From assembly GCF_902859945.1 (NCBI RefSeq), contig NZ_CADIKL010000002.1, positions 124,001 to 188,000 of the forward strand: a stretch of DNA of 64,000 nt, written 5' to 3'. Shown in pieces: positions 16,520-24,797 of this stretch. The DNA comes from Paraburkholderia caffeinitolerans (lineage in GTDB: Bacteria > Pseudomonadota > Gammaproteobacteria > Burkholderiales > Burkholderiaceae). Each line of letters opens with the position of its first letter. Position 1 is the stretch's first letter. Both the position numbers and the translations under genes were made by a program. Below the pieces are notes generated by a model. The model did no database searches. It was given only the letters and a program-made list of their open reading frames with translations, and had not been told where the DNA came from.

Positions 16520-19276
16520 GTGAACCACCCAGCCTTCCCGCGCGTTTTCACCGGCGCTCTGCCTTCACAAAAGTACCGCCCATTCCGTCTGCACTGGCGC
16601 CGCTCGCAGGAGGACCTCGCCGACCTGCTGTTCATCCAGCGCCTCGATATTCGCGAAGATCTGTGCGGCGGCATCGAAGGACACCTCTCCTGCATTTCCA
16701 CCACGACCGGCGCGCCGCTTCACGCATTTTTAGGCCAGCCGGTCACGATCCAGATGGTCACCGACCAGAAAGCATTGCATTCGATCTGCGCCATCGTCAC
16801 CGATGCCCAGGAGGGAGAATCCGATGGATCGCTCGCCACCTATCAACTGGTTATTCGCGATGCGCTGTCGATCATGGAGCGGCGCATCAATACGCGTATT
16901 TTCCGCACCCAGAGCGTCGTCGATATTATCCGCACGCTGGTGCAGGAATGGCGGCGCAAAAGCTCGACGCTGGGCACTACGTTCGATCTGGACACTTCGA
17001 ATCTCGATGCGGCGAACTATCCCGTGCGCGAACAGACGCTCCAGTTCGACGAAAGCGATGCCAATTTCATCCGCCGCCTGTGCCGCCGCGAGGGCGTTGC
17101 CTGGTTTTTCCGCGCGGGCGACGGCCGCGAGAACACCGATCTCGCGCAGCAGCCGTTCCACACCCTCGTGCTGTTCGACAACGCCATCACGCTCAAGCAG
17201 GCCAGCGCGGGCAGCGTCCCCTACCATCCCGACGCGGCAACCGGCAAGCGCGACGCAATCACGCTCCTCGCGATGAATCGCCGGCTCGTGGCGGGCTCGA
17301 TCCGGCGTGCAAGCTGGGACCTCAAACTCGGCAGGATCGACGAGGTGCGCGCGCCCACCCGGGTCGACCAGGGGCCGGCAGGCAACGATCTCGCGGCGCT
17401 GCTCTCCGATGCCCGGATCGATTCGCCCCATCTCGCCGATACCTCGAAAGACTACGATCGACTCGCCATCGCGCGGCTGCTGGCTCACGGCGCGCACTCG
17501 GCGGGCGTCAGCGGAGCGAGCGGCGTGCGCGACCTCCAGGTCGGATGCTGGGTCGAGGTGTCGGGACACCCGGAACTGGACCCGTTGCCCGAGCCGCAGC
17601 GGCGCATCGTGATCACGTCGCTGCATCACATCGGCGAGAACAACCTGCCGAAGGATCTGAACGAGCGCGCCCAGGCGCTGTTCGAAGCCAACCGCTGGAA
17701 GATGACCCGCGCGCCGCTTTCGGTCGACACATACGAACGACCCACGACGATCGACGGCTCGTCGCCGAGCCGCTACGAGAACACGTTCGGCGGCGTCCCG
17801 CGAGGCACGCCGCTGACGCCCGCCTACGATCCGCGCATCGACCTGCCGCGCGTGTACCCGATCACCGGGAAGATCGTGACGCCGGAGGGCGAGCAGGTCC
17901 ACACCGACCCGTACGGGCGGCACAAGGTGCGGCTCCAGGGGCTCGACCCGGCGGACCACGCCCACGCCAAAGGCGCGGGCACGAGCGGCACGCCCTCGGA
18001 CAGCGCCTGGGTGCGGGCGCTGTCGAACTGGGCCGGCGACGATTTCGGCCATCAGACGCCGCTGCGCGCCGGCATGGAAGTGCTGCTGGACTTCACCAAC
18101 GGCGACCCCGACAAGATGTATATCGCGGGCGTGTTCAGCAACCGCGACAACATGCCGGCGACCTTCAGCGGCAAGGGATCGTTGCCGGGCAACCGCTATC
18201 TGTCGGGCATGCGCTCCCGCGAGATCAATGGCAAGCGGTACAACCAGCTCCGGCTGGACGACACGCCCTCGCAGATCAGCGCGCAGTTGAGCAGCCAGCA
18301 TGCGGCGTCCGAACTCAATCTCGGGTATCTCACGCAACCGCGCGAGGACGGGCAAGGTGCTCATCGTGGCGAAGGCGCGGAGTTACGCACGGACGCCGCC
18401 GCTGCGCTGCGCGCCGCGCAAGGCATCCTGCTGACGACTTACGCCCGCAGCCAGGCGAGCGGCAATCAGCTCGATCGCGACGAACTCGTGCGCTTGCTCG
18501 GCGAGTGCACGGAGTTGTTCAAGGCGCTAGGCGATTACGCGGGGCAGCATGGCGGCCAGGCGATGGACACGGCGGGTCAAGGCGCGGTGACGTCGGCCTT
18601 CAAGGGCTGGCAGGACGCGGGCGGCGAGCCGCTGATGGCGCTCGGCGCACAGGCGGGCTTTGTGAATGTGACACCGAAGACGCATGTGACCTATGCGGGC
18701 GAGAACATCGATCAGGTCGCGCAGCAGCACGTTCAGATGACCGGCGGCCAGCGCATCAACCTGCAGGCGGGGCATGGGCTTGCGCTATTCACCCAGGCCG
18801 ACGACATCTCGGCGGTCGCCAATCAAGGCAAGGTGAAATTGCAGAGCCAGGGCGACGACACGCAGATCGATTCCGCGAAGAACGTCCAGTTTACCGCCGC
18901 CGGCGGAAAGCTCACGAGCGCGGCCAGCGAGCAGGTGGTGCTGGTCACCTCGGGCGGAGCCTACCTGAAGCTGGACGGCAGCAACATCGAGCTCGGCTGT
19001 CCGGGCAATTTCACGGTCAAGGCCGCCGGTCATACGTGGAGCGGCCCCGCGAGCATGAGCGCCGATATGCCGCAGTTCGATCACGCGCCGCTGGGACGGG
19101 TGCCCAGGCTCGTTCGCGCATCGGACGGAGAAGCCGTGAGCGGCTTCGGCGCCGAACTCAGGAAAGTCTCCGCGGACCTGCTGAATCAGAAGACAGATGG
19201 CGCAGGCAAGCTGCCGCTCGTCAGCGGCAACCAGTTCGAGCAACTGGCGGCGCAATTCGTCAAGAAAAAGGTTTGA
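16520..19276 (+). CDS. vgrG: Type VI secretion tip protein VgrG
   Basis: 918-aa spike protein that caps the Hcp tube and carries effectors. The gp27-like part covers about residues 10-400 (RLCRREGVAWFFR, LQFDESDANFIRRL). The OB-fold gp5-like part has PYGRHKVRLQG and WVRALSNWAGDDFG (about 470-520). A DUF2345 beta-helix follows to about residue 860, then a short alpha-helical tail of about 40 residues. The GTG start is supported by GGGGA seven bases upstream. The lipase gene begins 2 bp after the stop, so it is the probable cargo, via the DUF2875 adapters downstream. No other tube or sheath genes are in the window. Confidence 0.95.
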   Translation: MNHPAFPRVFTGALPSQKYRPFRLHWRRSQEDLADLLFIQRLDIREDLCGGIEGHLSCISTTTGAPLHAFLGQPVTIQMVTDQKALHSICAIVTDAQEGESDGSLATYQLVIRDALSIMERRINTRIFRTQSVVDIIRTLVQEWRRKSSTLGTTFDLDTSNLDAANYPVREQTLQFDESDANFIRRLCRREGVAWFFRAGDGRENTDLAQQPFHTLVLFDNAITLKQASAGSVPYHPDAATGKRDAITLLAMNRRLVAGSIRRASWDLKLGRIDEVRAPTRVDQGPAGNDLAALLSDARIDSPHLADTSKDYDRLAIARLLAHGAHSAGVSGASGVRDLQVGCWVEVSGHPELDPLPEPQRRIVITSLHHIGENNLPKDLNERAQALFEANRWKMTRAPLSVDTYERPTTIDGSSPSRYENTFGGVPRGTPLTPAYDPRIDLPRVYPITGKIVTPEGEQVHTDPYGRHKVRLQGLDPADHAHAKGAGTSGTPSDSAWVRALSNWAGDDFGHQTPLRAGMEVLLDFTNGDPDKMYIAGVFSNRDNMPATFSGKGSLPGNRYLSGMRSREINGKRYNQLRLDDTPSQISAQLSSQHAASELNLGYLTQPREDGQGAHRGEGAELRTDAAAALRAAQGILLTTYARSQASGNQLDRDELVRLLGECTELFKALGDYAGQHGGQAMDTAGQGAVTSAFKGWQDAGGEPLMALGAQAGFVNVTPKTHVTYAGENIDQVAQQHVQMTGGQRINLQAGHGLALFTQADDISAVANQGKVKLQSQGDDTQIDSAKNVQFTAAGGKLTSAASEQVVLVTSGGAYLKLDGSNIELGCPGNFTVKAAGHTWSGPASMSADMPQFDHAPLGRVPRLVRASDGEAVSGFGAELRKVSADLLNQKTDGAGKLPLVSGNQFEQLAAQFVKKKV

Positions 19277-19278
19277 AT

Positions 19279-21588
19279 ATGACCGACCCGTTCCTGAATC
19301 CCGAGACCCCATCGCCAGACGCCTCACAATCCGGTGCGGCTCCGGCATCGAACGCGCCAGCTCAAGATTCGCCTCCGCGCATTATCGTGGGCTCGGGGCA
19401 AGGCCCGCTGCTTTTCGATATGAGCGAGCTGATCTGCGTGAAGCAGCAGCCGTTGCCAGGCGTCGTCATTTTCGTGCACGGCGTGAACTCCGAGGGCGAA
19501 TGGTTCGAAGCCGCCGAGCAAGGGCTGTGCGAAGGCCTGAATCGCCGGCTCGCACGGCTGGACGACCAGATGAAGCACAAGGGCGTGGTCGGCGGACAGC
19601 TCTCGCCCGCCGCCTACACCGAAAGCCTGACGCCGGAAGGCTTTCTCAATCCGGACTTGCTTCCCGACAATTACATCAAACCCGATCCGTCGTTCTCGCC
19701 GGTCATTCACTTCCGCTGGGGCTACAAGGCTAGTCCAGAGGAACTGAAAGAGTACGGCGACAAGATCTTCCTGAACGAGCAGGACTATTGGGGCGGCGGC
19801 CCTTTCGTCAACGGCTGCTCCAGCTTGCCCGACCTGTGGCACGAGGGCCTCGACGACCGCATCTTCGGCTTCATTTCCGTGCAGGCCATGAATCCGACAC
19901 AGCGCCCCATATACCGCACCCCGCCGCGCGGTTACGGCGTGCTGGCCGCGTTGCGGCTCGCGCGGCTCGTGCAGTCGATCCGGCAGAAGCAGGCCAATGT
20001 GCCCATCACGATCGTCTGCCACAGCCAGGGCAACATGGTGGGCCTCGCGGCCGCGTTCTTCGGCGATACATTCCCGGAGGTCCAGGATCCGTGGGGCAAC
20101 GTGGGGCGCTGCGTCGCCGACGCATACGTGCTCGCGAACCCGCCGTACAGCGTCGCGAACACCGGCACCGGCCTGGAAAGCTGGTCGCAACGTGAAATCC
20201 GCGATGCCCAGAAACGGAATGGCCGCGAAACCTACGCGGCGCGCACCCAGACGTTGCGGGCCTTTCTCGACATCATCCGCGAGCGCACGGCATGCGAAAT
20301 GCCCACCGAAAAGGTCGACGAGGACATGGCCAACACGCGCACGTCGGAATCGGGCGGCAAGCCGTACACCGCCGCAGCGGACCGCGCCGCTCACGGCCTG
20401 AACGGCTACACCTACGGCCGGGTGACGCTGTACTGCTGCCCGCACGACCAGGTGATTTCGGCCTCCACGGTTCAGGGCATCGGCTGGCGCGGGCTGGGGC
20501 GCGTCGATGCAAAAGACCCGCGCGATGCGATGCCCAATGACGAACTGGCCGATATCGGCGCGCAGGGGGTGTTGACCCAGCGCGTCTTCGCCACCGGCTT
20601 CAGGGTGGGCGAGTACGCCGACTATCGCTACTGGGAAAACGACTGGCGCTACGACAGGGGCCGGACGCCGGGGTTCTGGTTTCCGCCTTCGCCGCCGGCC
20701 GAATTCGGCATCAAGCGGGCGTTGAGCGCCAACGAGAACTACGTGGCGAAGCTCGCCACCACCGCGACCGCACCGCTGCTTTACATCGTGACGCTGGCGA
20801 CGTCGGCGTTCAGGCTGTTTCCGGTCAACGCCGATCCGCCGAAGGACTGGGTGGTCACCGCCGATGCGCCGCCGCTCGACGACCCGTTCCCGCCGCAGGC
20901 CCTGCGCTACGGCAAGCCGGTCCACATCAGCGATGGCGAAGGAGTCCATAGCGATTTCAACGAAGGCAACGATCCGCCCGCCGCGGCCCGGAATGCGTAC
21001 AAGCAGGACAGGAAGGGCGACGACCCCTACGACAACTACCAGATCAAGCAGGACGACCAGGCGGCGGCCGGCAATGTCGGCAGCGAGGCGTCGCAGCGCT
21101 ACGAGGACCACGCGATCCTGCGCATGCGCGTGCGCGCCGACCGCAATTCATCGTGGATCGATGGCGACGGCAACGTGACTGGCGAGGACGGCAAGAGCGC
21201 GATGCCCGAGGGGTACGCGCAGTGGCGCAACGAGCAGGTCACGCAGATCCTGGACGGCGGCCAGAACAACAACCCGACCAACCACTCGACGATCATGACG
21301 AACCCGATGCACGCGAAAAAGGCGCTCGCGTACGACGTGGCAATCGGGTTGTGCTACCTGTCGCCGGAGCAGATGGTCGCGTTACGGATCGAGGCGGACT
21401 GGCGGTTTGGGAAGGGAATGGATAAGACAAATCCCAACAAGAAGTACTGGGAATATTTCGACAAAGGGACTATGGGCAAACACTCGCTGAACCAATGGCT
21501 CGCGAATGACGAAGAGGGGCGTCGACCCGAGAAGATCGTCGACGAACGCGAAGGCCAGTTCTATCTGAGACTCGGAGCCGTGTTATGA
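19279..21588 (+). CDS. tle3: T6SS phospholipase effector, Tle3 family
   Basis: 769-aa alpha/beta hydrolase expected to attack phospholipids of target cells. VIFVHGVNSEGEWF (about residues 61-74) is the oxyanion-side strand. The nucleophile elbow is TIVCHSQGNMVG with S249, where C replaces the first G of G-x-S-x-G-type elbows. A long C-terminal half with WENDWRYDRG and the final QFYLRLGAVL matches the DUF3274 type of Tle3. There is no signal peptide, as expected for VgrG-delivered cargo. It starts 2 bp after vgrG and its stop overlaps the first tla3 start (ATGA). The family call rests on motif and neighbourhood. Confidence 0.87.
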   Translation: MTDPFLNPETPSPDASQSGAAPASNAPAQDSPPRIIVGSGQGPLLFDMSELICVKQQPLPGVVIFVHGVNSEGEWFEAAEQGLCEGLNRRLARLDDQMKHKGVVGGQLSPAAYTESLTPEGFLNPDLLPDNYIKPDPSFSPVIHFRWGYKASPEELKEYGDKIFLNEQDYWGGGPFVNGCSSLPDLWHEGLDDRIFGFISVQAMNPTQRPIYRTPPRGYGVLAALRLARLVQSIRQKQANVPITIVCHSQGNMVGLAAAFFGDTFPEVQDPWGNVGRCVADAYVLANPPYSVANTGTGLESWSQREIRDAQKRNGRETYAARTQTLRAFLDIIRERTACEMPTEKVDEDMANTRTSESGGKPYTAAADRAAHGLNGYTYGRVTLYCCPHDQVISASTVQGIGWRGLGRVDAKDPRDAMPNDELADIGAQGVLTQRVFATGFRVGEYADYRYWENDWRYDRGRTPGFWFPPSPPAEFGIKRALSANENYVAKLATTATAPLLYIVTLATSAFRLFPVNADPPKDWVVTADAPPLDDPFPPQALRYGKPVHISDGEGVHSDFNEGNDPPAAARNAYKQDRKGDDPYDNYQIKQDDQAAAGNVGSEASQRYEDHAILRMRVRADRNSSWIDGDGNVTGEDGKSAMPEGYAQWRNEQVTQILDGGQNNNPTNHSTIMTNPMHAKKALAYDVAIGLCYLSPEQMVALRIEADWRFGKGMDKTNPNKKYWEYFDKGTMGKHSLNQWLANDEEGRRPEKIVDEREGQFYLRLGAVL

Positions 21589-23057
21589 GCAGGCTGATTT
21601 CGACGTGGCAGCGCAGGCTGACCCTCGCCGTACTGGTGATGATCCTGGGGGCCGTCATCATGTTCGTGTGGGGTATGGAAACCGGCGACGCGCCGGCCTC
21701 CGAATTGACTACAGGTGAGTGGATGAAACGACTGATTGCAATCCCCGTCTTGATGGCTATCGCGACGTTCTGCTTCACGACGGTCGCCATGATGCCAGCG
21801 CCCGCCCGGGCCGCCACACCCGATGCTGGCACCCCGCAGGCGAATGCCACGAAACCCTTCATGGCGCAGGTCATCGGTGTCGAATGGTTGAATCCGCTAC
21901 AGCGGCGCGACTACCCGACTGAGTGGCAAATCCTTTGGGCCATGGGGCTGGTCAAGCCGAACAGGAACGACGACATGGTGCGGACCAAGCCGCAAAAGTA
22001 CTCGACGCTCCAGTCGATCGGCGCGCTTGCCTACGGCAACCAAGGTTCGGAAACTTTCGACGGCTTCTACGAGAAATATGTGTACGAGTTGCTCGGAAAG
22101 TTCGGCACCCGCTACGTGATGAACGCGAAATACTTTTACACGGTCAAGCCCGACAACCGGAAGGACTGGCGGGAACTGGCGGGCATTCATGTCGAGTTCG
22201 CGATTCCGGAGCGACTGGATCCGCTTGAGGCCGAGACCTTTTTGCGCAACGAAATCATCGGTAGATTCTGGATCGGAAACGACGAATTCACCAGCCTCTG
22301 GAGCCGCGACACGCCCCCCGATGTACACATCACCCCCGGCGGTGCAAACGCCGGCTTCACCTCGCTGAACAACGCACTGGACTACCTCCAGGCGAACCCC
22401 GACAAAAGCGTCTGGGTGATGAACTGGGACGCCCCGAGTTTTCCGCCGAAGGACGGCCAGCTTAACGAGAACATGGTGCTGCTATTCCTCGCAGGCCCGG
22501 AGATGAAAACCAAGCGCGCCCCGCTCGCCTGGATCGGCCGCGCAGCCACGGGCAACGTTCAGGATTTCGAAAAGAAAGCGGGCACGACGCGCGCGATCGA
22601 GGCATGGAAGGCAACGATCGCAGCAGCCGCGCACAACGCGAACGTATCGATACCCGATATCCAGTACACGATTCACGATGCTGGCAAGGGCACCGACGCG
22701 TCCTCTTCACGCATCGGCTCGCTCGGCCGCACCCTGACCGAGACGATGGTGGAGTTCGACTTCCAGAAGCAGACCTTCAACACCCCGGAACTGCTCGGCG
22801 AGATGGGCGCCGGCACGGCACTCACCGACGTGGTGCTGGCGATCGGCCGTGCGAACCATCTGGGCGAAACCGTGCTCGTGGCCGGCACCACGAACGCCGA
22901 ACATCCCGTCGCGGTCGTCGTGACACCCCCGCCGCAGATCGTGCAGATCGATCCAGACGCGGACTGGTTTCGCGCACGCGGCGAGAACAACGCCTATCTG
23001 CCGTGGTGGGGCCGCCGTTACGACACACAGTACGGCCAGCAAGGCTGGTCGTGGTGA
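21585..23057 (+). CDS. tla3: Tla3-type (DUF2875) T6SS lipase adapter, copy 1
   Basis: 490-aa DUF2875 protein. In Pseudomonas aeruginosa the DUF2875 protein Tla3 helps deliver Tle3 through VgrG2b. The start overlaps the tle3 stop as ATGA. Two hydrophobic stretches are visible: residues 12-30, and a second one beginning at an internal ATG (21723, preceded by AGGTGA) that by itself resembles a Sec signal ending in PARA-A. The body has GVEWLNPLQRRDYPTEWQ and ends GQQGWSW. It is nearly identical to copy 2 over the C-terminal 250 residues. Whether it is an adapter, an immunity protein or both is not resolved. Confidence 0.82.
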   Translation: MSRLISTWQRRLTLAVLVMILGAVIMFVWGMETGDAPASELTTGEWMKRLIAIPVLMAIATFCFTTVAMMPAPARAATPDAGTPQANATKPFMAQVIGVEWLNPLQRRDYPTEWQILWAMGLVKPNRNDDMVRTKPQKYSTLQSIGALAYGNQGSETFDGFYEKYVYELLGKFGTRYVMNAKYFYTVKPDNRKDWRELAGIHVEFAIPERLDPLEAETFLRNEIIGRFWIGNDEFTSLWSRDTPPDVHITPGGANAGFTSLNNALDYLQANPDKSVWVMNWDAPSFPPKDGQLNENMVLLFLAGPEMKTKRAPLAWIGRAATGNVQDFEKKAGTTRAIEAWKATIAAAAHNANVSIPDIQYTIHDAGKGTDASSSRIGSLGRTLTETMVEFDFQKQTFNTPELLGEMGAGTALTDVVLAIGRANHLGETVLVAGTTNAEHPVAVVVTPPPQIVQIDPDADWFRARGENNAYLPWWGRRYDTQYGQQGWSW

Positions 23058-24444
23058 ACCCGGAGCGCAGGGATATGAGAGGCATCATTTTGAAACGCCC
23101 TGTCTTGATGGCCATCGCGACGTTCTGCTTCACAACGGTCGCCATGATGCCAACACCTGCCCTGGCAGCCACGCCCGATGCTGGCACCGCGCAGGCGGAT
23201 GCCACGAAACCCCTCATGGTGCAGGTCATCGGCGTCGAATGGCTGAATCCGCTGCAGCGGCGCGATTACCCGACTGAGTGGCAAATCCTGTGGGCCATGG
23301 GGCTGGTCAAGCCGAACATGAACGACGATATGGTGAGGACCAAGCCACAAAAATACTCGACGCTCCAGTCGATCGGCGCACTTGCCTACGGCAATCACGG
23401 CTCGGAAACTTTCAAAGGCTACTACCACAAATACGTGGACGAGTTGCTCGGAAAGTTCGACACCCGCTACGTGATGAACGCGAAATACTTCTACACGGTC
23501 AAGCCCGACAACCCGAAGGACTGGCGGGAACTGGCGGGCATTCATGTTGAATTCGCCATTCCCCCCCGCCTTGATCCGGTCGAAGCGCAAACCTATTTGC
23601 GTAAAGAGATCATCGACTACTATGAGATTGGCAACCCATCGGCTAAAAACCTCTGGAGCCGCGACACGCCCCCCGACGTGCGCGTCACCCCCGGAGGTGC
23701 CAACGCCGGCTTCACCTCACTGAACAACGCCCTGGACTACCTCCAGGCGAACCCCGACAAAAGCGTCTGGGTAATGAACTGGGACGCCCCAAGTTTTCCG
23801 CCGAAGGACGGGCAGCTTAACGAGAACATGGTGCTGCTATTCCTCGCGGGCCCGGAGATGAAAACCGAGCGCGCCCCGCTCGCCTGGATCGGCCGCGCGG
23901 CCACCGGCAACGTTCAGGATTTCGAAAAGAAGGCCGGAACAACACGCGCGATCGAGGCATGGAAGGCGACAATCGCAGCCGCCGCGCACAACGCGAACGT
24001 ATCGATACCCGACATCCACTACACGATCCACGACGCGGGCAAAGGCAGCGACGCCTCCTCATCGCGCATCGGCTCGCTCGGCCGCACCCTGACCGAAACG
24101 ATGGTGGAGTTCGACTTCCAGAAGCAGACCTTCAACACGCCGGAACTGCTCGGCGAGATGGGCGCCGGCACGGCACTCACCGACGTGGTGCTGGCGATTG
24201 GCCGCGCGAATCACCTGGGCGAAACCGTGCTCGTGGCCGGCACCACGAACGCCGAACATCCCGTCGCGGTCGTCGTGACACCCCCGCCGCAGATCGTGCC
24301 GATCGATCCGGACGCGGACTGGTTTCGCGCACGCGGCGAGAACAACGCCTATCTGCCGTGGTGGGGCCGCCGTTACGACACGAAGTACGGCCAGCAAGGC
24401 TGGTCGTGGTGAACCTGGAGACAAAAATCATGAGAGGCATCATT
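21723..24444 (+). repeat. Tandem duplication of tla3 plus the PAAR start
   Basis: Unit 1 runs from about 21723 to 23089 and unit 2 from about 23090 to 24444. Both contain the DUF2875 body, the end GGCTGGTCGTGGTGAACC, a 24-base linker of equal length and ATGAGAGGCATCATT. In unit 2 these last 15 bases are the true PAAR start (24430-24444). In unit 1 the same 15 bases (23075-23089) now serve as the start of tla3 copy 2. The join occurs within TGAAACG, shared by 21724-21730 and 23091-23097. Confidence 0.8.
23075..24412 (+). CDS. tla3: Tla3-type (DUF2875) T6SS lipase adapter, copy 2
   Basis: 445-aa paralogue of the preceding gene. It lacks copy 1's first 46 residues and the following L-I-A-I, and starts M-R-G-I-I-L-K-R followed by a signal-like hydrophobic stretch ending PALA-A. 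The C-terminal 250 residues differ from copy 1 at only a handful of positions. Most differences sit in a short window after TYLRKEII (IDYYEIGNPSAKN here, IGRFWIGNDEFTS in copy 1). The start region is a copy of the PAAR gene start. It lies 17 bp after copy 1. It could have been kept for dosage, or as a diverging immunity or adapter variant. Confidence 0.82.
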   Translation: MRGIILKRPVLMAIATFCFTTVAMMPTPALAATPDAGTAQADATKPLMVQVIGVEWLNPLQRRDYPTEWQILWAMGLVKPNMNDDMVRTKPQKYSTLQSIGALAYGNHGSETFKGYYHKYVDELLGKFDTRYVMNAKYFYTVKPDNPKDWRELAGIHVEFAIPPRLDPVEAQTYLRKEIIDYYEIGNPSAKNLWSRDTPPDVRVTPGGANAGFTSLNNALDYLQANPDKSVWVMNWDAPSFPPKDGQLNENMVLLFLAGPEMKTERAPLAWIGRAATGNVQDFEKKAGTTRAIEAWKATIAAAAHNANVSIPDIHYTIHDAGKGSDASSSRIGSLGRTLTETMVEFDFQKQTFNTPELLGEMGAGTALTDVVLAIGRANHLGETVLVAGTTNAEHPVAVVVTPPPQIVPIDPDADWFRARGENNAYLPWWGRRYDTKYGQQGWSW

Positions 24445-24693
24445 CGCGTGGGCGACATGACCAGCCACGGCGGCCATGTCAAAGCCGGCAGCGAGGTCGG
24501 AACGGTAATGCGCCGCGCCGTCGCGCGCAAAGGCGATCGCTGTACGTGCCCCATCGAAGGTCACCAGGACTGCGTGATCGCCGAGGGCGATCCGGCCTTC
24601 ATGATCGACGGCAAGCCTGCCGCGTTCGACGGCCACAAGACCACGTGCGGCGCCATACTGATTTCCAGTCTGCTGTCCTCCGGACGCACCTGA
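24430..24693 (+). CDS. PAAR-domain T6SS spike-tip protein
   Basis: 87-aa PAAR protein that sharpens the VgrG spike. It contains IIRVGDMTSHGGHV, the metal-site region with VARKGDRCTCP and H-Q-D-C, then AFMIDGKPAAFDGHKTTCG, matching the family's repeated beta turns and Cys/His ligands. It has no extra effector domain. GGAG lies 12 bases upstream of the ATG. It is 17 bp downstream of tla3 copy 2 and closes the vgrG operon, with a strong hairpin after its stop. Confidence 0.93.
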   Translation: MRGIIRVGDMTSHGGHVKAGSEVGTVMRRAVARKGDRCTCPIEGHQDCVIAEGDPAFMIDGKPAAFDGHKTTCGAILISSLLSSGRT

Positions 24694-24708
24694 CATAAGG
24701 CGGCCACC

Positions 24709-24739
24709 TCCGGTTGCCGCGCTCCAGTCGGCAACCGGA
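24709..24739 (+). terminator. Hairpin ending the vgrG-PAAR operon
   Basis: TCCGGTTGCCG (24709-24719) pairs perfectly with CGGCAACCGGA (24729-24739) across a 9-base loop, 15 bp after the PAAR stop. There is no long T-run, so it may be Rho-assisted. It separates tssF, which then needs its own promoter in the AT-rich bases 24740-24797. Confidence 0.65.
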
Positions 24740-24797
24740 AACTCTATTTATCAGCGCACGATATTTCGCGATACTAATCATTAAATTAGACGCAAAA

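Noticed and set aside
16663-19278. In-frame upstream extension of the Tle3 lipase through the whole vgrG gene
   Set aside because: The translated extension is low-complexity R/A/G-rich shadow sequence, while vgrG occupies another frame with strong homology. The lipase starts at 19279.
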